Assembly (NCBI GenBank): GCA_964598485.1
Contig: CAZRCD010000003.1
Location: 194,350 to 258,349 of the forward strand
Reading direction: 5' to 3'
DNA from: SOJA01 sp964598485
Lineage (GTDB): Archaea > Thermoproteota > Bathyarchaeia > Bathyarchaeales > Bathycorpusculaceae
DNA length: 64,000 bases
Below, one piece after another: positions 52,953-62,038 of the stretch (positions are counted from its first letter, which is position 1; every line of letters begins with the position of its first letter). A program made the position numbers and the translations under genes. Under the pieces are notes generated by a model. The model saw nothing but the letters and a program-made list of their open reading frames with translations. It had not been told where the DNA came from and made no database searches.

Positions 52953-54161
52953 TTAAGCCCAGAAACTTTTGGAATATTCTTTTAAAACGGCTTGGTAAAC
53001 ATCCTTTGTTTGTTGGCTTATTTTGTCCCAGTCATATTTTTCAAGCACTGTTTTGTACGCATTTGTTCTAATCCAATTCGCATATTTTTCGTCAAGCAAC
53101 ACCTTTGTTATTCCCCATGCAAGAGAATCCGGATTTTCCGGATAAACCTTAACGCCATTCACATCATGTTCCACTATTTCTGCCAAGCCTCCTGTATCGG
53201 AGACTACAACTGGACTTTTTGCAGCCATTGCTTCGAGGGCAACTATACCGAAGGGTTCAAAGAGCGATGGCACGACTGAAACGTCTGCACATCTCTGCAA
53301 GTTCTTCAAGGTTTTATCATCCACGAATCCTGTGAACATAACTTTATGTGCTAAGCCCATGCTCTTAACAAGGTTTGAAAGTGGTTCTTTCATGTAACCG
53401 TTGCCAACTACAACAAATTTGGCATCGACTTTTCCCAGAATCTTTGGAACAGCATTGACAAACACGTGGATACCTTTTTCGTAAACCAATCTTCCAACAT
53501 ACAATACAAGCTTCTCTTCTGGCAAAGCGAATTTTCTTCTAAACTGCCTTAAATCAGCGTTTTCGTTTCTGGTGTATTCTTGAATGTTCACGCCGTTCGG
53601 AACCATGACCAGTTTATCTTCCGGAAGCCCGAAAGCCCACTGAACATGCGAAACCATATAGTTACTGCAACATATCACCTTCCACGCTTCATACGTAAGC
53701 CAAGCCTCGGTTTCATGAATCATCCTTTCATAATCAAAATGAAGCCCATTTCTACGCCCAATCTCAGTTGAATGAACTGTTGCCAAAAGTGGTTTCCTGA
53801 AAACGTGTTTTAGACCTATTCCCGCGTTTGCAACTAGCCAATCGTGAGCATGGAAGATGTCAACTTTTACGCCTAGACGGTTGACGAGGGCAGCGGCTTC
53901 CTTCTGCATATTTACATTCATCAGGTAAACCCAAGTCGCAAAGTTTGGAGATGGATTCTTGTAAGAATCTATTCGGAAGACTTCGACACCATCAACAACT
54001 TCATGTTGTGGTGCTCCGGGAAAATCGCAGGTAACCACGTAAACTTTCACACCGTTTTTTGCCAAGCTTTTTGATAAGTGATAAACATGTGGGGATATTC
54101 CACCTATGATTCTCGGCGGAAACTCCCATGTAAGCATCATAACAGTTAATTCTCGAGTCAC
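52953..54161 (-). CDS. GT4 glycosyltransferase (glycogen synthase-like)
   Basis: A 402-residue GT-B fold enzyme. It starts LTWEFPPRIIGGISPHV, with VPNGVNIQEY, YVGRLVYEKG, and the donor-site EPFGIVALEAMAAKSPVVVSDTGGLAEIV. It is close to archaeal glycogen/starch-synthase-like enzymes. Its GTG start follows the stop of the next GT gene without a gap. Confidence 0.88.
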   Translation of the reverse strand: MTRELTVMMLTWEFPPRIIGGISPHVYHLSKSLAKNGVKVYVVTCDFPGAPQHEVVDGVEVFRIDSYKNPSPNFATWVYLMNVNMQKEAAALVNRLGVKVDIFHAHDWLVANAGIGLKHVFRKPLLATVHSTEIGRRNGLHFDYERMIHETEAWLTYEAWKVICCSNYMVSHVQWAFGLPEDKLVMVPNGVNIQEYTRNENADLRQFRRKFALPEEKLVLYVGRLVYEKGIHVFVNAVPKILGKVDAKFVVVGNGYMKEPLSNLVKSMGLAHKVMFTGFVDDKTLKNLQRCADVSVVPSLFEPFGIVALEAMAAKSPVVVSDTGGLAEIVEHDVNGVKVYPENPDSLAWGITKVLLDEKYANWIRTNAYKTVLEKYDWDKISQQTKDVYQAVLKEYSKSFWA

Positions 54162-54782
54162 TTAGGCAGTGCCTCCTGCAACGTTTTTGTAGGTTTCCAA
54201 AATGTCCTTCATCCATGTTCTAGATTTTGGCGCAATCACCTTTATCTTGTCTGATGGAACCTTGTATATTCTAACTACTTCATCCCGCATCCATTCAGAC
54301 TTCACAACTACTTTCTTTGCCTCAAACAAACCCAGCCACTCTATGCTTTTGATAGACATATTGAAGGGGTAGTTTGTACCATGGGAGCGGTGTTCTTCTA
54401 GGCTCTCAACAGAATAAACAAAGGGCACGTTAAACGCTTTTTTCAGAGTAACCGCAGCTTGTATGAAATGCCAGTCGTGCGCATCTATCAGGTTTATTTG
54501 TTTATTCGCTTTGTAATAGATGTTAGCCGCTGCTCTTTCAACCTCTTGGTTTAGGGTTAAAACCCACGTCAGGACACCGATGTGCGTACGAACAGGATTC
54601 TTGACTCTATAGGTTTTGACGCCTTCCGGTTCTTTGTATTCTCCTGTTAAGAAATCATGATATGTAACCACATGAGTTTCCACATCTTTTTTGACAAGCT
54701 GCACTGCAAGTTCTTTCACATAGTTTGCAAGTTGCCCAACTATCCTCGGCGGGAATTCCCAAGACAAAATAATGACGCGCAT
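54162..54782 (-). CDS. GT4-type N-terminal domain protein (no C-terminal donor domain)
   Basis: About 206 residues from ATG 54782. LSWEFPPRIVGQLANYV is the N-terminal domain of the neighbouring GT4 enzyme's family, but the C-terminal nucleotide-sugar domain is absent. It may work as a partner subunit of the full enzyme immediately downstream. It is not clearly a pseudogene, as the end is conserved-looking (KVIAPKSRTWMKDI). Confidence 0.7.
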   Translation of the reverse strand: MRVIILSWEFPPRIVGQLANYVKELAVQLVKKDVETHVVTYHDFLTGEYKEPEGVKTYRVKNPVRTHIGVLTWVLTLNQEVERAAANIYYKANKQINLIDAHDWHFIQAAVTLKKAFNVPFVYSVESLEEHRSHGTNYPFNMSIKSIEWLGLFEAKKVVVKSEWMRDEVVRIYKVPSDKIKVIAPKSRTWMKDILETYKNVAGGTA

Positions 54783-54792
54783 CGTTTTCCCA

Positions 54793-55053
54793 CTACGTGA
54801 AGAGTGCACAGACCTTTATTATTCCCCTTCCCGTCAAATAATAACGTTTTTTCCCCTCGTTATCAGTGAAACTTTCCACGTGACCTTCTAGACCATAATT
54901 GTCAAGGATCCGTTCCACCTCGGTTAAGTCAAGCTGCATAACCCGTGCGAGTTCTTCGCTTCTTCTTGCTAGGTCTGGAGCCGTTGCACATAGATTATGT
55001 AGTGTTTGCAAGATTTTTTCTGAGATTGGCAATTCCTCTCTCAATATTTCCAC
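54793..55053 (-). CDS. Winged-helix DNA-binding protein
   Basis: An 86-residue protein with a winged-helix fold (LQTLHNLCATAPDLARRSEELARVMQLDLTEVERILDNYGLEGHVESFTDN). It sits 10 bases upstream of the GT genes, so it may regulate them. Starts at ATG 55053. Confidence 0.6.
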   Translation of the reverse strand: MEILREELPISEKILQTLHNLCATAPDLARRSEELARVMQLDLTEVERILDNYGLEGHVESFTDNEGKKRYYLTGRGIIKVCALFT

Positions 55054-55314
55054 CTTAGCGCGTCTATACAGATTTTCTTATAAAGACAACACAGAGCATT
55101 TAAAAGTATCCATGAAATTTTAGGGTTGCATTAACTGTTTTCTATTGTAAGAAATCTCTAGCAAATTTCTAACGGATGACACTAACCACAGAAGCCAAGG
55201 AGTTTCTGACGGTAATAGACTTGTGTTGTCTGCTTTCTAATGTTGTCCACCATAATGGGTGATTCTGCACTATTTAGGCTACTTACAGTGTCGAAAAGTG
55301 AGTTTTGAGAAAGC

Positions 55315-56550
55315 CTATTCAATTGAAGCTTCTTCCATTTCTTCTACATGCCTGATGTCGGTAAAAAACCATGATAGTGTTAATACTAATACTCCTAATC
55401 CACTGCATCCTAGAAAAAGATTAGCTGTTCTTGTAAATTCCACTATTACTCCCGAAAGAATCATGCCGACGGGTGTTGCAGCGGAAGCCAGCGCCATAGT
55501 AACTGAATTTACTCTACCCTGCATTTTCATAGGAACAACGGTTTGAATTATTGTCTGAATTGACACATTGGCTATTGGAACACAAAAAGCCATGACTAAT
55601 CCACCTATCGCCATAAACCAAAATATGCCTGTAGGAGTAAGAGCTACAAGAGCGTATCCTAAGAAAATGATATATATAGAAGACATTATTGCAACCATTT
55701 TCTTTTTGAACCCCTTTATCACTGACATCAATAATCCCCCAGCCAGAATCCCTCCTTGGAAAAACGCCATGACAATTGCCAAATCTGGAGCTTCTCCAAA
55801 ATGATCAAACTTTACATAATAAGGAAGCAGAGTAGATAAGGGCGTGAGCAAAAAATTCAACACAGTTGCCAATATTAGTAAGGGTAGAAAACCTCTTCCA
55901 TTCTTGATAAATGCCAGACCTTCCACTAAATCCTTTTTAAAAGAGGATTTATCTTGTTTCTTTCTTACGGAAGGTATTGTAATCAGCAAGAGAGGTATCA
56001 CTGCTACCATAAAAGTGATAGCATCAATCCACAGAATTTGATGAATTTTCCAGAACGTCAACAAGAGAGCTGCAACAACTGGTCCGATTAAAGTGACGGC
56101 ACCAGTAAAAAGATAATTCAAGCCATTTATACGGCTTAGTTTAGCTTTAGGAACCATCAATGGAACAATAGCTGATACTGCAGGACTATGAAAGGCTTGA
56201 AAAATACCTCGAACAGTAAGCAACACCAAAACCTGCCAAATCAAAACACTACTCAACCAAAACAAGAAGATGAGCACTAAAGTAGCTAGAGCCTGTAAAA
56301 AATCTGCAATACCAATTAATGCCTTACGGTTCCATCTGTCCACAAGCACACCAGCAAAAGGAGTCAAAACTACCATAGGTACAAGACCCAAAAAAGCAGC
56401 AATTGATAAGTACAAAGCACTTCCCGTTTCCAAGGTTATCCACCAAATTATTACAAACTGCGCGATAGATGACCCTAGCAACGAAACTAGTTGTCCCGAC
56501 CAGAAGAACAGATAACTTCTAAACGTTACTTGGCCAGCTTGAATTTCCAT
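55315..56550 (-). CDS. MFS transporter (efflux type)
   Basis: A 411-residue protein with 12 predicted helices. AGVLVDRWNRKALIG is the A-motif after helix 2; it resembles macrolide- or enterobactin-type exporters. Ends in the acidic tail MEEASIE. The substrate is unknown. It interrupts the alpha-glucan genes. Confidence 0.88.
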   Translation of the reverse strand: MEIQAGQVTFRSYLFFWSGQLVSLLGSSIAQFVIIWWITLETGSALYLSIAAFLGLVPMVVLTPFAGVLVDRWNRKALIGIADFLQALATLVLIFLFWLSSVLIWQVLVLLTVRGIFQAFHSPAVSAIVPLMVPKAKLSRINGLNYLFTGAVTLIGPVVAALLLTFWKIHQILWIDAITFMVAVIPLLLITIPSVRKKQDKSSFKKDLVEGLAFIKNGRGFLPLLILATVLNFLLTPLSTLLPYYVKFDHFGEAPDLAIVMAFFQGGILAGGLLMSVIKGFKKKMVAIMSSIYIIFLGYALVALTPTGIFWFMAIGGLVMAFCVPIANVSIQTIIQTVVPMKMQGRVNSVTMALASAATPVGMILSGVIVEFTRTANLFLGCSGLGVLVLTLSWFFTDIRHVEEMEEASIE

Positions 56551-56656
56551 ACACCTCCACTTTCCTATTCTTCGTCAAGAGTTCTAGGACTGCACACTTT
56601 AGTTTAATATTCTGGAAAAAAGTGCTCAGTTTGATGACCACAGTTAGCAGGCCACT

Positions 56657-58201
56657 CTAAAAGTATTTGGTTGCTTGCATTTGTTGGCTTAATTCTTTGA
56701 ATCTTTCGTTGGCGACTTTAGCTATCAATTTTCTCAGCTTCTCTTCTTTCACATTTGAAAGTCTCACTTTCTTCAATTCTTTCGCAAATGTGTCGTCAAG
56801 GAGTGAAACTTTTGCCCATTTTTCGAAGTCTCTGCGGCGATTGTGAAATTCTACGGATTTTATGCCAACCTCTTGGAGGGCTTTTACAAATCCTTTCAGG
56901 CTCCACGCCTTTGTTCCCGTATAATATTTTTCTCCTATACCTGTGTAGAATAGGAACGGTTCGTTTGCAGCAATTGCTGCTAGTCTTATTCTGTTTTCAA
57001 AGTCCAATATTGCTGATTCGGCTGTGACATGCGCATCTATCGGTGTTCTGAAATGACTGAAATAGGAATGAACTTCGCCTGGTCCACCGCCCGCCGTGAA
57101 CATGTAATAAAGATGGTCGCTTGTTTGGAAGTATCTCCACATCCTCAAAAACTCTTCATCCTCTGTTTCTTTCACAAGAGGTTCAAGCCTTCTCACAGAC
57201 GTATAATAAGCCCACTGCATCGTATTTCCAAGCCAGCAACTCGCATCCCTTTCCAAATCAGCCCAAGAAACAGTTCCACCAAGCTCGGGCACATCAATCT
57301 CTCCAACTGAAGCGTACTTTTCTATAACCTCTGAAGGCGTAGCCATGTGGAGATGCCACAATCTCAAAATATCCCCTGGCAAATGCTTTAGAAACTCATG
57401 TATGCCAGTTTCAGGCCAGTGATGTTCGCCGAAAGTTTCGTAGTCCGGGAAGATGCTAATACATTGGCCTCGTGTTGCTGCCAGCCAACTCGAATATTTG
57501 TCTGCCGTCAACGGCCACTCACTCCACCATCTTGCTGAAAATCTGAACCCTATGTCATCTGTCAACTTGTAATTCCGCAGCAATATCTTGATTTTCTTAC
57601 AGCCCTTCGGTGTGTAAAAGTAGTTCGGTGATTTTCCATGAAGTATTCTTTCTACTCCTTCTGTGAAGATTCCTTTATAGCCCATTTTTTCGACGGTTTT
57701 CGCTATGGCATTGTTGTAGAGCAACTCAGTGTTTTCGAAAACTTTAGGCGTGTAACCCAGTAGATCCTTCATTGCTTGATTGTGCATTTCCACTTGTTCG
57801 ATGAACTCTGTTCTTTCAGGGTAGAGGCTTGCCAGCGAATGATAATAGGTTTGGCTTAGAAATTCCACACAGCCAGTTTCAGCAAGTTGTTTGAAGGATT
57901 CCAAAAGATCCTTGTTAAACATTTCACACTGTTCTAGGAAAACTCCGGAAACGCTGAACGAAACTTTAACCTTTTTTCTCTCTTTCTTGTGTTTATCGAT
58001 TAGGTCCTGCAGTATCTGGTTCGATGGAAAATAACATTTTTTGCATGCTCTCTCAAAAACTTCTCTGTTCACCACATGATCGAAATAGTAGTTGAAGAGT
58101 TCCTTCTTTTTCACGCGTTTTAAAAATTTGTTTTCCCAGAAGAAATTTCGTCCTATCCTATATGGTTGGTGAACCTCAAATACAAACACGATGTCCGTCA
58201 A
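56657..58201 (-). CDS. Glycoside hydrolase family 57 enzyme (alpha-amylase-like)
   Basis: A 514-residue GH57 protein acting on alpha-glucans. HQP is at 11-13, the nucleophile E159 in FENTELLYN, and the acid/base D253 in FPDYETFGEHHW. Together with the GT4 genes it points to storage-glucan metabolism or branching. An ATG at 58201 is used. Confidence 0.92.
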   Translation of the reverse strand: MTDIVFVFEVHQPYRIGRNFFWENKFLKRVKKKELFNYYFDHVVNREVFERACKKCYFPSNQILQDLIDKHKKERKKVKVSFSVSGVFLEQCEMFNKDLLESFKQLAETGCVEFLSQTYYHSLASLYPERTEFIEQVEMHNQAMKDLLGYTPKVFENTELLYNNAIAKTVEKMGYKGIFTEGVERILHGKSPNYFYTPKGCKKIKILLRNYKLTDDIGFRFSARWWSEWPLTADKYSSWLAATRGQCISIFPDYETFGEHHWPETGIHEFLKHLPGDILRLWHLHMATPSEVIEKYASVGEIDVPELGGTVSWADLERDASCWLGNTMQWAYYTSVRRLEPLVKETEDEEFLRMWRYFQTSDHLYYMFTAGGGPGEVHSYFSHFRTPIDAHVTAESAILDFENRIRLAAIAANEPFLFYTGIGEKYYTGTKAWSLKGFVKALQEVGIKSVEFHNRRRDFEKWAKVSLLDDTFAKELKKVRLSNVKEEKLRKLIAKVANERFKELSQQMQATKYF

Positions 58202-58472
58202 TATATTAGCCTCTGATTATGTCTTTATCAGTTTGACATTTATTTCTGATTTGCTATTCCAGAATGCAACGACGCAAAATTTATGTCAGATTTGATACTG
58301 AATTTACAATTTATTTATCCTCTACGCCCACTTCTCTCTTAACAAGAAAGGTGAAAAGTGTGCCAATCAAAAAATTAAGCGGTTGAGAATAGAAACTGCG
58401 AAATATCGCATATAGCGCCAGATTCTACACAGGCCACAATTCAATCATCCAGTAGAGCGGCCAGCTTCAATG
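58202..58472. other. Intergenic; no gene recognised
   Basis: Contains a TATA-like AATTTATTTATCC at about 58310-58322, GAAAGGTG and a GTG-led 8-codon frame at 58361. This may be the start of a lost gene. Confidence 0.3.
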
Positions 58473-58595
58473 CTAACGTGCTACATCAACTATGTGTGGG
58501 TCTGCGTAGTAAATGTTGTAGGATGCTAAAGTTGCAGCTAAAGAGAAAATGAGACATACAAGAATAGCAATCAGCAAGAATCTCTGGACTTTCAA
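58473..58595 (-). CDS. Small membrane or exported peptide
   Basis: A 40-codon frame from TTG 58595, MKVQRFLLIAILVCLIFSLAATLAS followed by a short tail. It looks like a signal peptide or one membrane helix; GGAG abuts the start, giving poor spacing. Unclear if expressed. Confidence 0.3.
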   Translation of the reverse strand: MKVQRFLLIAILVCLIFSLAATLASYNIYYADPHIVDVAR

Positions 58596-58799
58596 CTCCT
58601 TGCAGTCTCCAGAACAGATTAGTCGTTTGAGTCGTTTATAATGCTACGTTTTAGAACAGATTGCGTGTGCGTAATGTCATTTAGAGGACGAAAATGTGAG
58701 GGCATTCGCAAAAGCATGAGGTTCTATACTTAACTTGTAACCGTTTAGACCTAGCTTAGAGAGAAGCACCAATCAATTTCGGTGTGCACTAGAGGTTAG

Positions 58800-59237
58800 T
58801 TGTCGGTTTTGTTGTTTTCTTCGCTTTTGCCTTTGTTTCTGATGGATGCTTCTCAGATGTCGTTTCGTTCTTGTAGTTTTGACATTGTGTTTTGCATTCA
58901 AAACGGTATATCCGCGTTTGGAGTAGCCAAGAAACGTTTGATCGCGGAATCTGTAAGGGTAACAAAAAATAACGGCGTTATTCTCTTTTCCAGTTATTCT
59001 CCGAAAATATGGGAAGCCCGTCTGGAATGGTTTAGAAAGCAATCGCAGTTCGATCTTATAGGGGAGATAGATGAGGAGAAGACTTGTGATGGGACGATTG
59101 TGTGTAAGGATGGTTTTAGAGCCGCTACCGTCAGTAGTGACCAGTTTGTCGAGTTGTTCGGTGAGTTCGGGTTGAATGCTTCTGTCATTGAAGTGGACGA
59201 ATCCAGCATTTTCTGTAAGGTCATCAGAAAAAAGTAG
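58800..59237 (+). pseudogene. SAM-dependent methyltransferase lacking its N-terminal half
   Basis: The frame reads DASQMSFRSCSFDIVFCIQNGISAFGVAKKRLIAESVRVTKNNG, the second half of a class I methyltransferase (post-motif II through IV), ending in a normal C-terminus (ESSIFCKVIRKK). The nucleotide-binding GxGxG part is missing and not found upstream, so it is truncated and probably non-functional. Confidence 0.6.
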
Positions 59238-59334
59238 TTTATCGCTGTGGAATTATTGTGGGACAAAGCGATTTAGGTGAGAATCTTGCGTGTGTTTTTC
59301 CAAGGAGTTCATGTTTGTTGCAAGGCTACGCGTG

Positions 59335-59424
59335 TTATTTCTTTGAGCGTTTCTCCTTGCGTTTTTTTCTTTTCTCTGCTCTTTCCTTTTTGGTCGTAGG
59401 CTTCTTTTTTGAGCTTTTTCCCAT
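59335..59424 (-). CDS. Lys/Arg-rich 29-residue peptide
   Basis: MGKSSKKKPTTKKERAEK... from ATG 59424, about half lysine or arginine. Resembles the basic tails of ribosomal proteins but no family is named. The opposite strand is A/T-rich. Low certainty. Confidence 0.3.
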   Translation of the reverse strand: MGKSSKKKPTTKKERAEKRKKRKEKRSKK

Positions 59425-60153
59425 ACCCAATTCAATCACTGCATTAAAGTGGTTGAAGGAGCGGATGAAGTTTTCGGTTCGAACGAACCAACAAGACGCA
59501 TCTGTTTATCCGATGCACTTCCTAGCTGATTTGTCTCCCGAAGAGCTATCCTGCAAGGCTTGTTGAAACTCTGACGTTCTGAGAAGCTATAGCTCCCTAT
59601 AATATAGGTGCGTGTGCAAATTGCGGCTTAGTCTTTTGGTGTCTCAGAAAAAAGGGAGTTGCGGAATATCTCCATTTCAACTTGTGATGCGATTCGTGAC
59701 GTAATACAAGGATTTGCGGCATTATGGTTGCAGCGTTGTTTTCGTCTTCGAAAGATCCTTTCTTACTGTCTTCTTTAAAGGGGAATTTCTTGAAACTCCT
59801 GTGGAAAGCTTCTCGTGGAGTTGTGCATGAACTGGTGTGAGTGTTGTTGTTGATAGGGGGAGGGGGTCTACAACAACAAATTATGAAGGATTAATGATGA
59901 GGGTGAGTTGTGACACAAAAAGGGTGAACATGATGGTTAGAACGTGTTTGGAAGTAGTCGTCCATTGCCCTGAGGGAAGCGACTACCTGACTGTTGATGG
60001 TCTGTTAGTTTTGCTTGTTGTGATGGAAAGTAAGTTGATCTTGTGGAAGGATTAGCTAACTAATGCGCGAAATGGAATTGACTACATTGTTAACTGAAGT
60101 GCAAGATATTTAGAAGTTTACCAAGAACAGGCAACAGAAAAATGGGGGTTTGC
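59425..60153. other. Long intergenic region
   Basis: No gene recognised. A frame at 59837-60055 has no ribosome site and unusual composition (MSVVVDRGRGS), so it is not accepted. The region seems to be decaying. Confidence 0.3.
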
Positions 60154-60202
60154 GGGAGATATCTCCAACTGGCGTTGGTTCAAATCTTGCCCCTTGGCAC
60201 TT
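60154..60202 (+). repeat. tRNA-like 3' fragment with palindrome (copy B)
   Basis: GGGAGATATCTCC is followed by AACTGGCGTTGG-TTCAAAT and CTTGCCCCTTGGCAC, which recalls a long variable arm, a T arm and an acceptor end of a class II tRNA. It is about 80 percent like the copy at 63236-63283. Confidence 0.55.
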
Positions 60203-60205
60203 TTC

Positions 60206-61018
60206 TCAAAGTGCTGTCCATCCACCATCAACGAATAGTGTTTGTCCAGTAACATAATTAGAAGCTGGAGAGGCTAAGTAGATGAGTGCTGCCTTCAGGT
60301 CTAATGGTTCTCCTGTCCTTCCCAGCGCGGTTCTCGAAATAATGTAGTTCAAAGCCTTTTCATCTTGGAAGATTGATCCCGTCATCTCGCTTGGGAAGAA
60401 GCCAGGTGCGATGGCGTTCACGTTTATCTTGTAAGATGCCCATTCCACGGCAAGAGCTCTCGTCAGGTTTATGACGGCTCCCTTAGATGCGTAATAGGGC
60501 GCTGCGTGGAATATATCACCTACAGCCCCGTAAATGGAAGCAATGTTCACGATTTTTCCATATTTTCTATTTATCATTTCACGTGCGGCGGTTCTCGCGC
60601 ATAAGAAAACTCCTGTCAAGTTGATGTCTATGACCTTTTTCCACTCATTCAAGCTTATGTCGATAGATGGACTTATAGTAGCTATACCAGCGTTGTTAAC
60701 CAGAATTTCCAAGGATCCGAAATTCGTTATAGCGGCTTTCACCATGTTGATCACTTGATCCTCTCGGCTTACGTCTGCCCTGACAGGAATTACCTTAATA
60801 TTGTATTTGTCTGACAGGTCTTCAGCTACCTTGGCAAGCTTTTCATATCTTCTAGCGGCAATCACTAGATTCACACCGATTTCGGCTAGAGACTCAGCAA
60901 ATGCGACACCTAAGCCGCTAGATGCTCCTGTTACTATTGCTGTTTGGCCTTTAATATCAAAACATAGGTCCATTACGGTTTGATTTTTTTTCTTGTGCAC
61001 CATTACAGTTTCAGTCAA
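60206..61018 (-). CDS. Short-chain dehydrogenase/reductase (copy 2)
   Basis: Close paralogue of 18745-19557 (for example identical TTGACTGAAACTGT start, TGASSGLGVAFAESLAEIG, YYASKGAVINLTRALAVEW, GEPLDLKAALIYLASPASNYVTGQTLFVDGGWTAL). Start at TTG 61018, shared with copy 1. Substrate unknown. It lies next to DpsL, as copy 1 lies next to ferritin-like genes. Confidence 0.87.
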   Translation of the reverse strand: MTETVMVHKKKNQTVMDLCFDIKGQTAIVTGASSGLGVAFAESLAEIGVNLVIAARRYEKLAKVAEDLSDKYNIKVIPVRADVSREDQVINMVKAAITNFGSLEILVNNAGIATISPSIDISLNEWKKVIDINLTGVFLCARTAAREMINRKYGKIVNIASIYGAVGDIFHAAPYYASKGAVINLTRALAVEWASYKINVNAIAPGFFPSEMTGSIFQDEKALNYIISRTALGRTGEPLDLKAALIYLASPASNYVTGQTLFVDGGWTAL

Positions 61019-61146
61019 ATAGATCACTAATTCCAAGTACTTCTCAACACAATTTAACATTTCTGCAGATTCGCAGATTCCGGATAAAAGAGACATTTAG
61101 GATTCCAAGCAACTTCAGCCAAAACTTGTGCGCACCTGATATGAAG

Positions 61147-61194
61147 AAAAAGGGGGAAAATCGTGGAAGATATCACCACACATTTTCCCTTTTT
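61147..61194. repeat. Long hairpin in the SDR2-dps gap
   Basis: AAAAAGGGGGAAAATCGTGG pairs with CCACACATTTTCCCTTTTT around a short loop. It could be a terminator, or a regulatory structure for the divergent genes. The 330-base gap has no other gene. Confidence 0.45.
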
Positions 61195-61398
61195 GGGTGC
61201 GCAATTAACAAATATTGCGTTATCGGCTTTAAAGCTAAAGCAGCCACTTTAACTCATCTCTCTACTATGTGAGAGTCTCGTTTTGTCTTATCCGTTGCAC
61301 TTGTTAGCCAACAGAGTTTCCCATCAGAGATAGTTGAGTCCAAAGAGTAGCCTTAGTACAAGTGCATCCTTCATGGCGAAAAACTAAATAGACCTTCT

Positions 61399-61419
61399 TT
61401 TAATATTTACAGCAGGTGA
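61399..61419 (+). promoter_or_regulatory. dps promoter and Shine-Dalgarno
   Basis: TTTAATATTTAC (61399-61410) is a TATA-like box and CAGGTGAT (61412-61419) a ribosome site just before ATG 61424. The short distance between the two makes a near-leaderless transcript unlikely, so the true TATA could be a little further upstream. Confidence 0.4.
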
Positions 61420-61423
61420 TATT

Positions 61424-61975
61424 ATGGCTAGGGTAGCGCGAGAGATGGTGGAGAAGGCTGGCATCAATGTTGATCAGCTCGTGGAGTTGTTAGTCAAGAA
61501 TGCTGCAGCTGAGCTTACAACTTACTACTACTATACTATCCTTCGATGTAATCTAATAGGACTAGAAGGAGAAGGGATCAAGGAGATCGCTGAAACCGCT
61601 CGCATTGAAGACCGTAACCACTTTGAGGCTCTTGTTCCACGCATATACGAGTTAGGAGGCAAGCTTCCAGATGACATGAAGGCTTTTCACGATATTTCAG
61701 CTTGTCCCCCAGCTAGATTGCCGAAAGACCCGACTGACACTATTGCAATATCGAAGGTGTTGGTGGAGGCAGAGAGATGTGCAGTACGAGGATATACTCA
61801 CATCTGCAATATGACCGCTGGCAAAGACCATCGAACGTACGACTTATCTCAGGCAATCCTTAACGAGGAAATTGAGCATGAGTCTTGGTTCTCCGAATTC
61901 CTAGGTGAGGGGCCATCTGGCCACTTCATGCGAAGAGGCGAGACTTCGCCTTTCGTCTCCAAGTTCCTCAGGTAA
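61424..61975 (+). CDS. dps: DpsL thioferritin (Dps-like)
   Basis: Dodecameric Dps-like protein that uses hydrogen peroxide to oxidise iron. The 183 residues carry ligands E30, E62, H66, E117, E148 and H152, and the thioferritin cysteine pair C119/C128 (ERCAVRGYTHICNM), as in Saccharolobus DpsL. It joins the ZIP transporter and the iron genes around 20 kb in metal and oxidant defence. Confidence 0.92.
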   Translation: MARVAREMVEKAGINVDQLVELLVKNAAAELTTYYYYTILRCNLIGLEGEGIKEIAETARIEDRNHFEALVPRIYELGGKLPDDMKAFHDISACPPARLPKDPTDTIAISKVLVEAERCAVRGYTHICNMTAGKDHRTYDLSQAILNEEIEHESWFSEFLGEGPSGHFMRRGETSPFVSKFLR

Positions 61976-62038
61976 GCCTTTTTCACCCTTCCTCCCTTTT
62001 TAGGGCCATCAGATATTGTAAAGGTTTGTGAGTTGCGC

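Noticed and set aside
59258..59566. A 102-codon plus-strand frame
   Set aside because: Looks like the shadow of the basic minus-strand peptide; phenylalanine-rich stretch arises from the reverse of lysine codons.
59837..60055. A 72-codon plus-strand frame
   Set aside because: No ribosome site, odd composition and no family; it lies in a decaying region.
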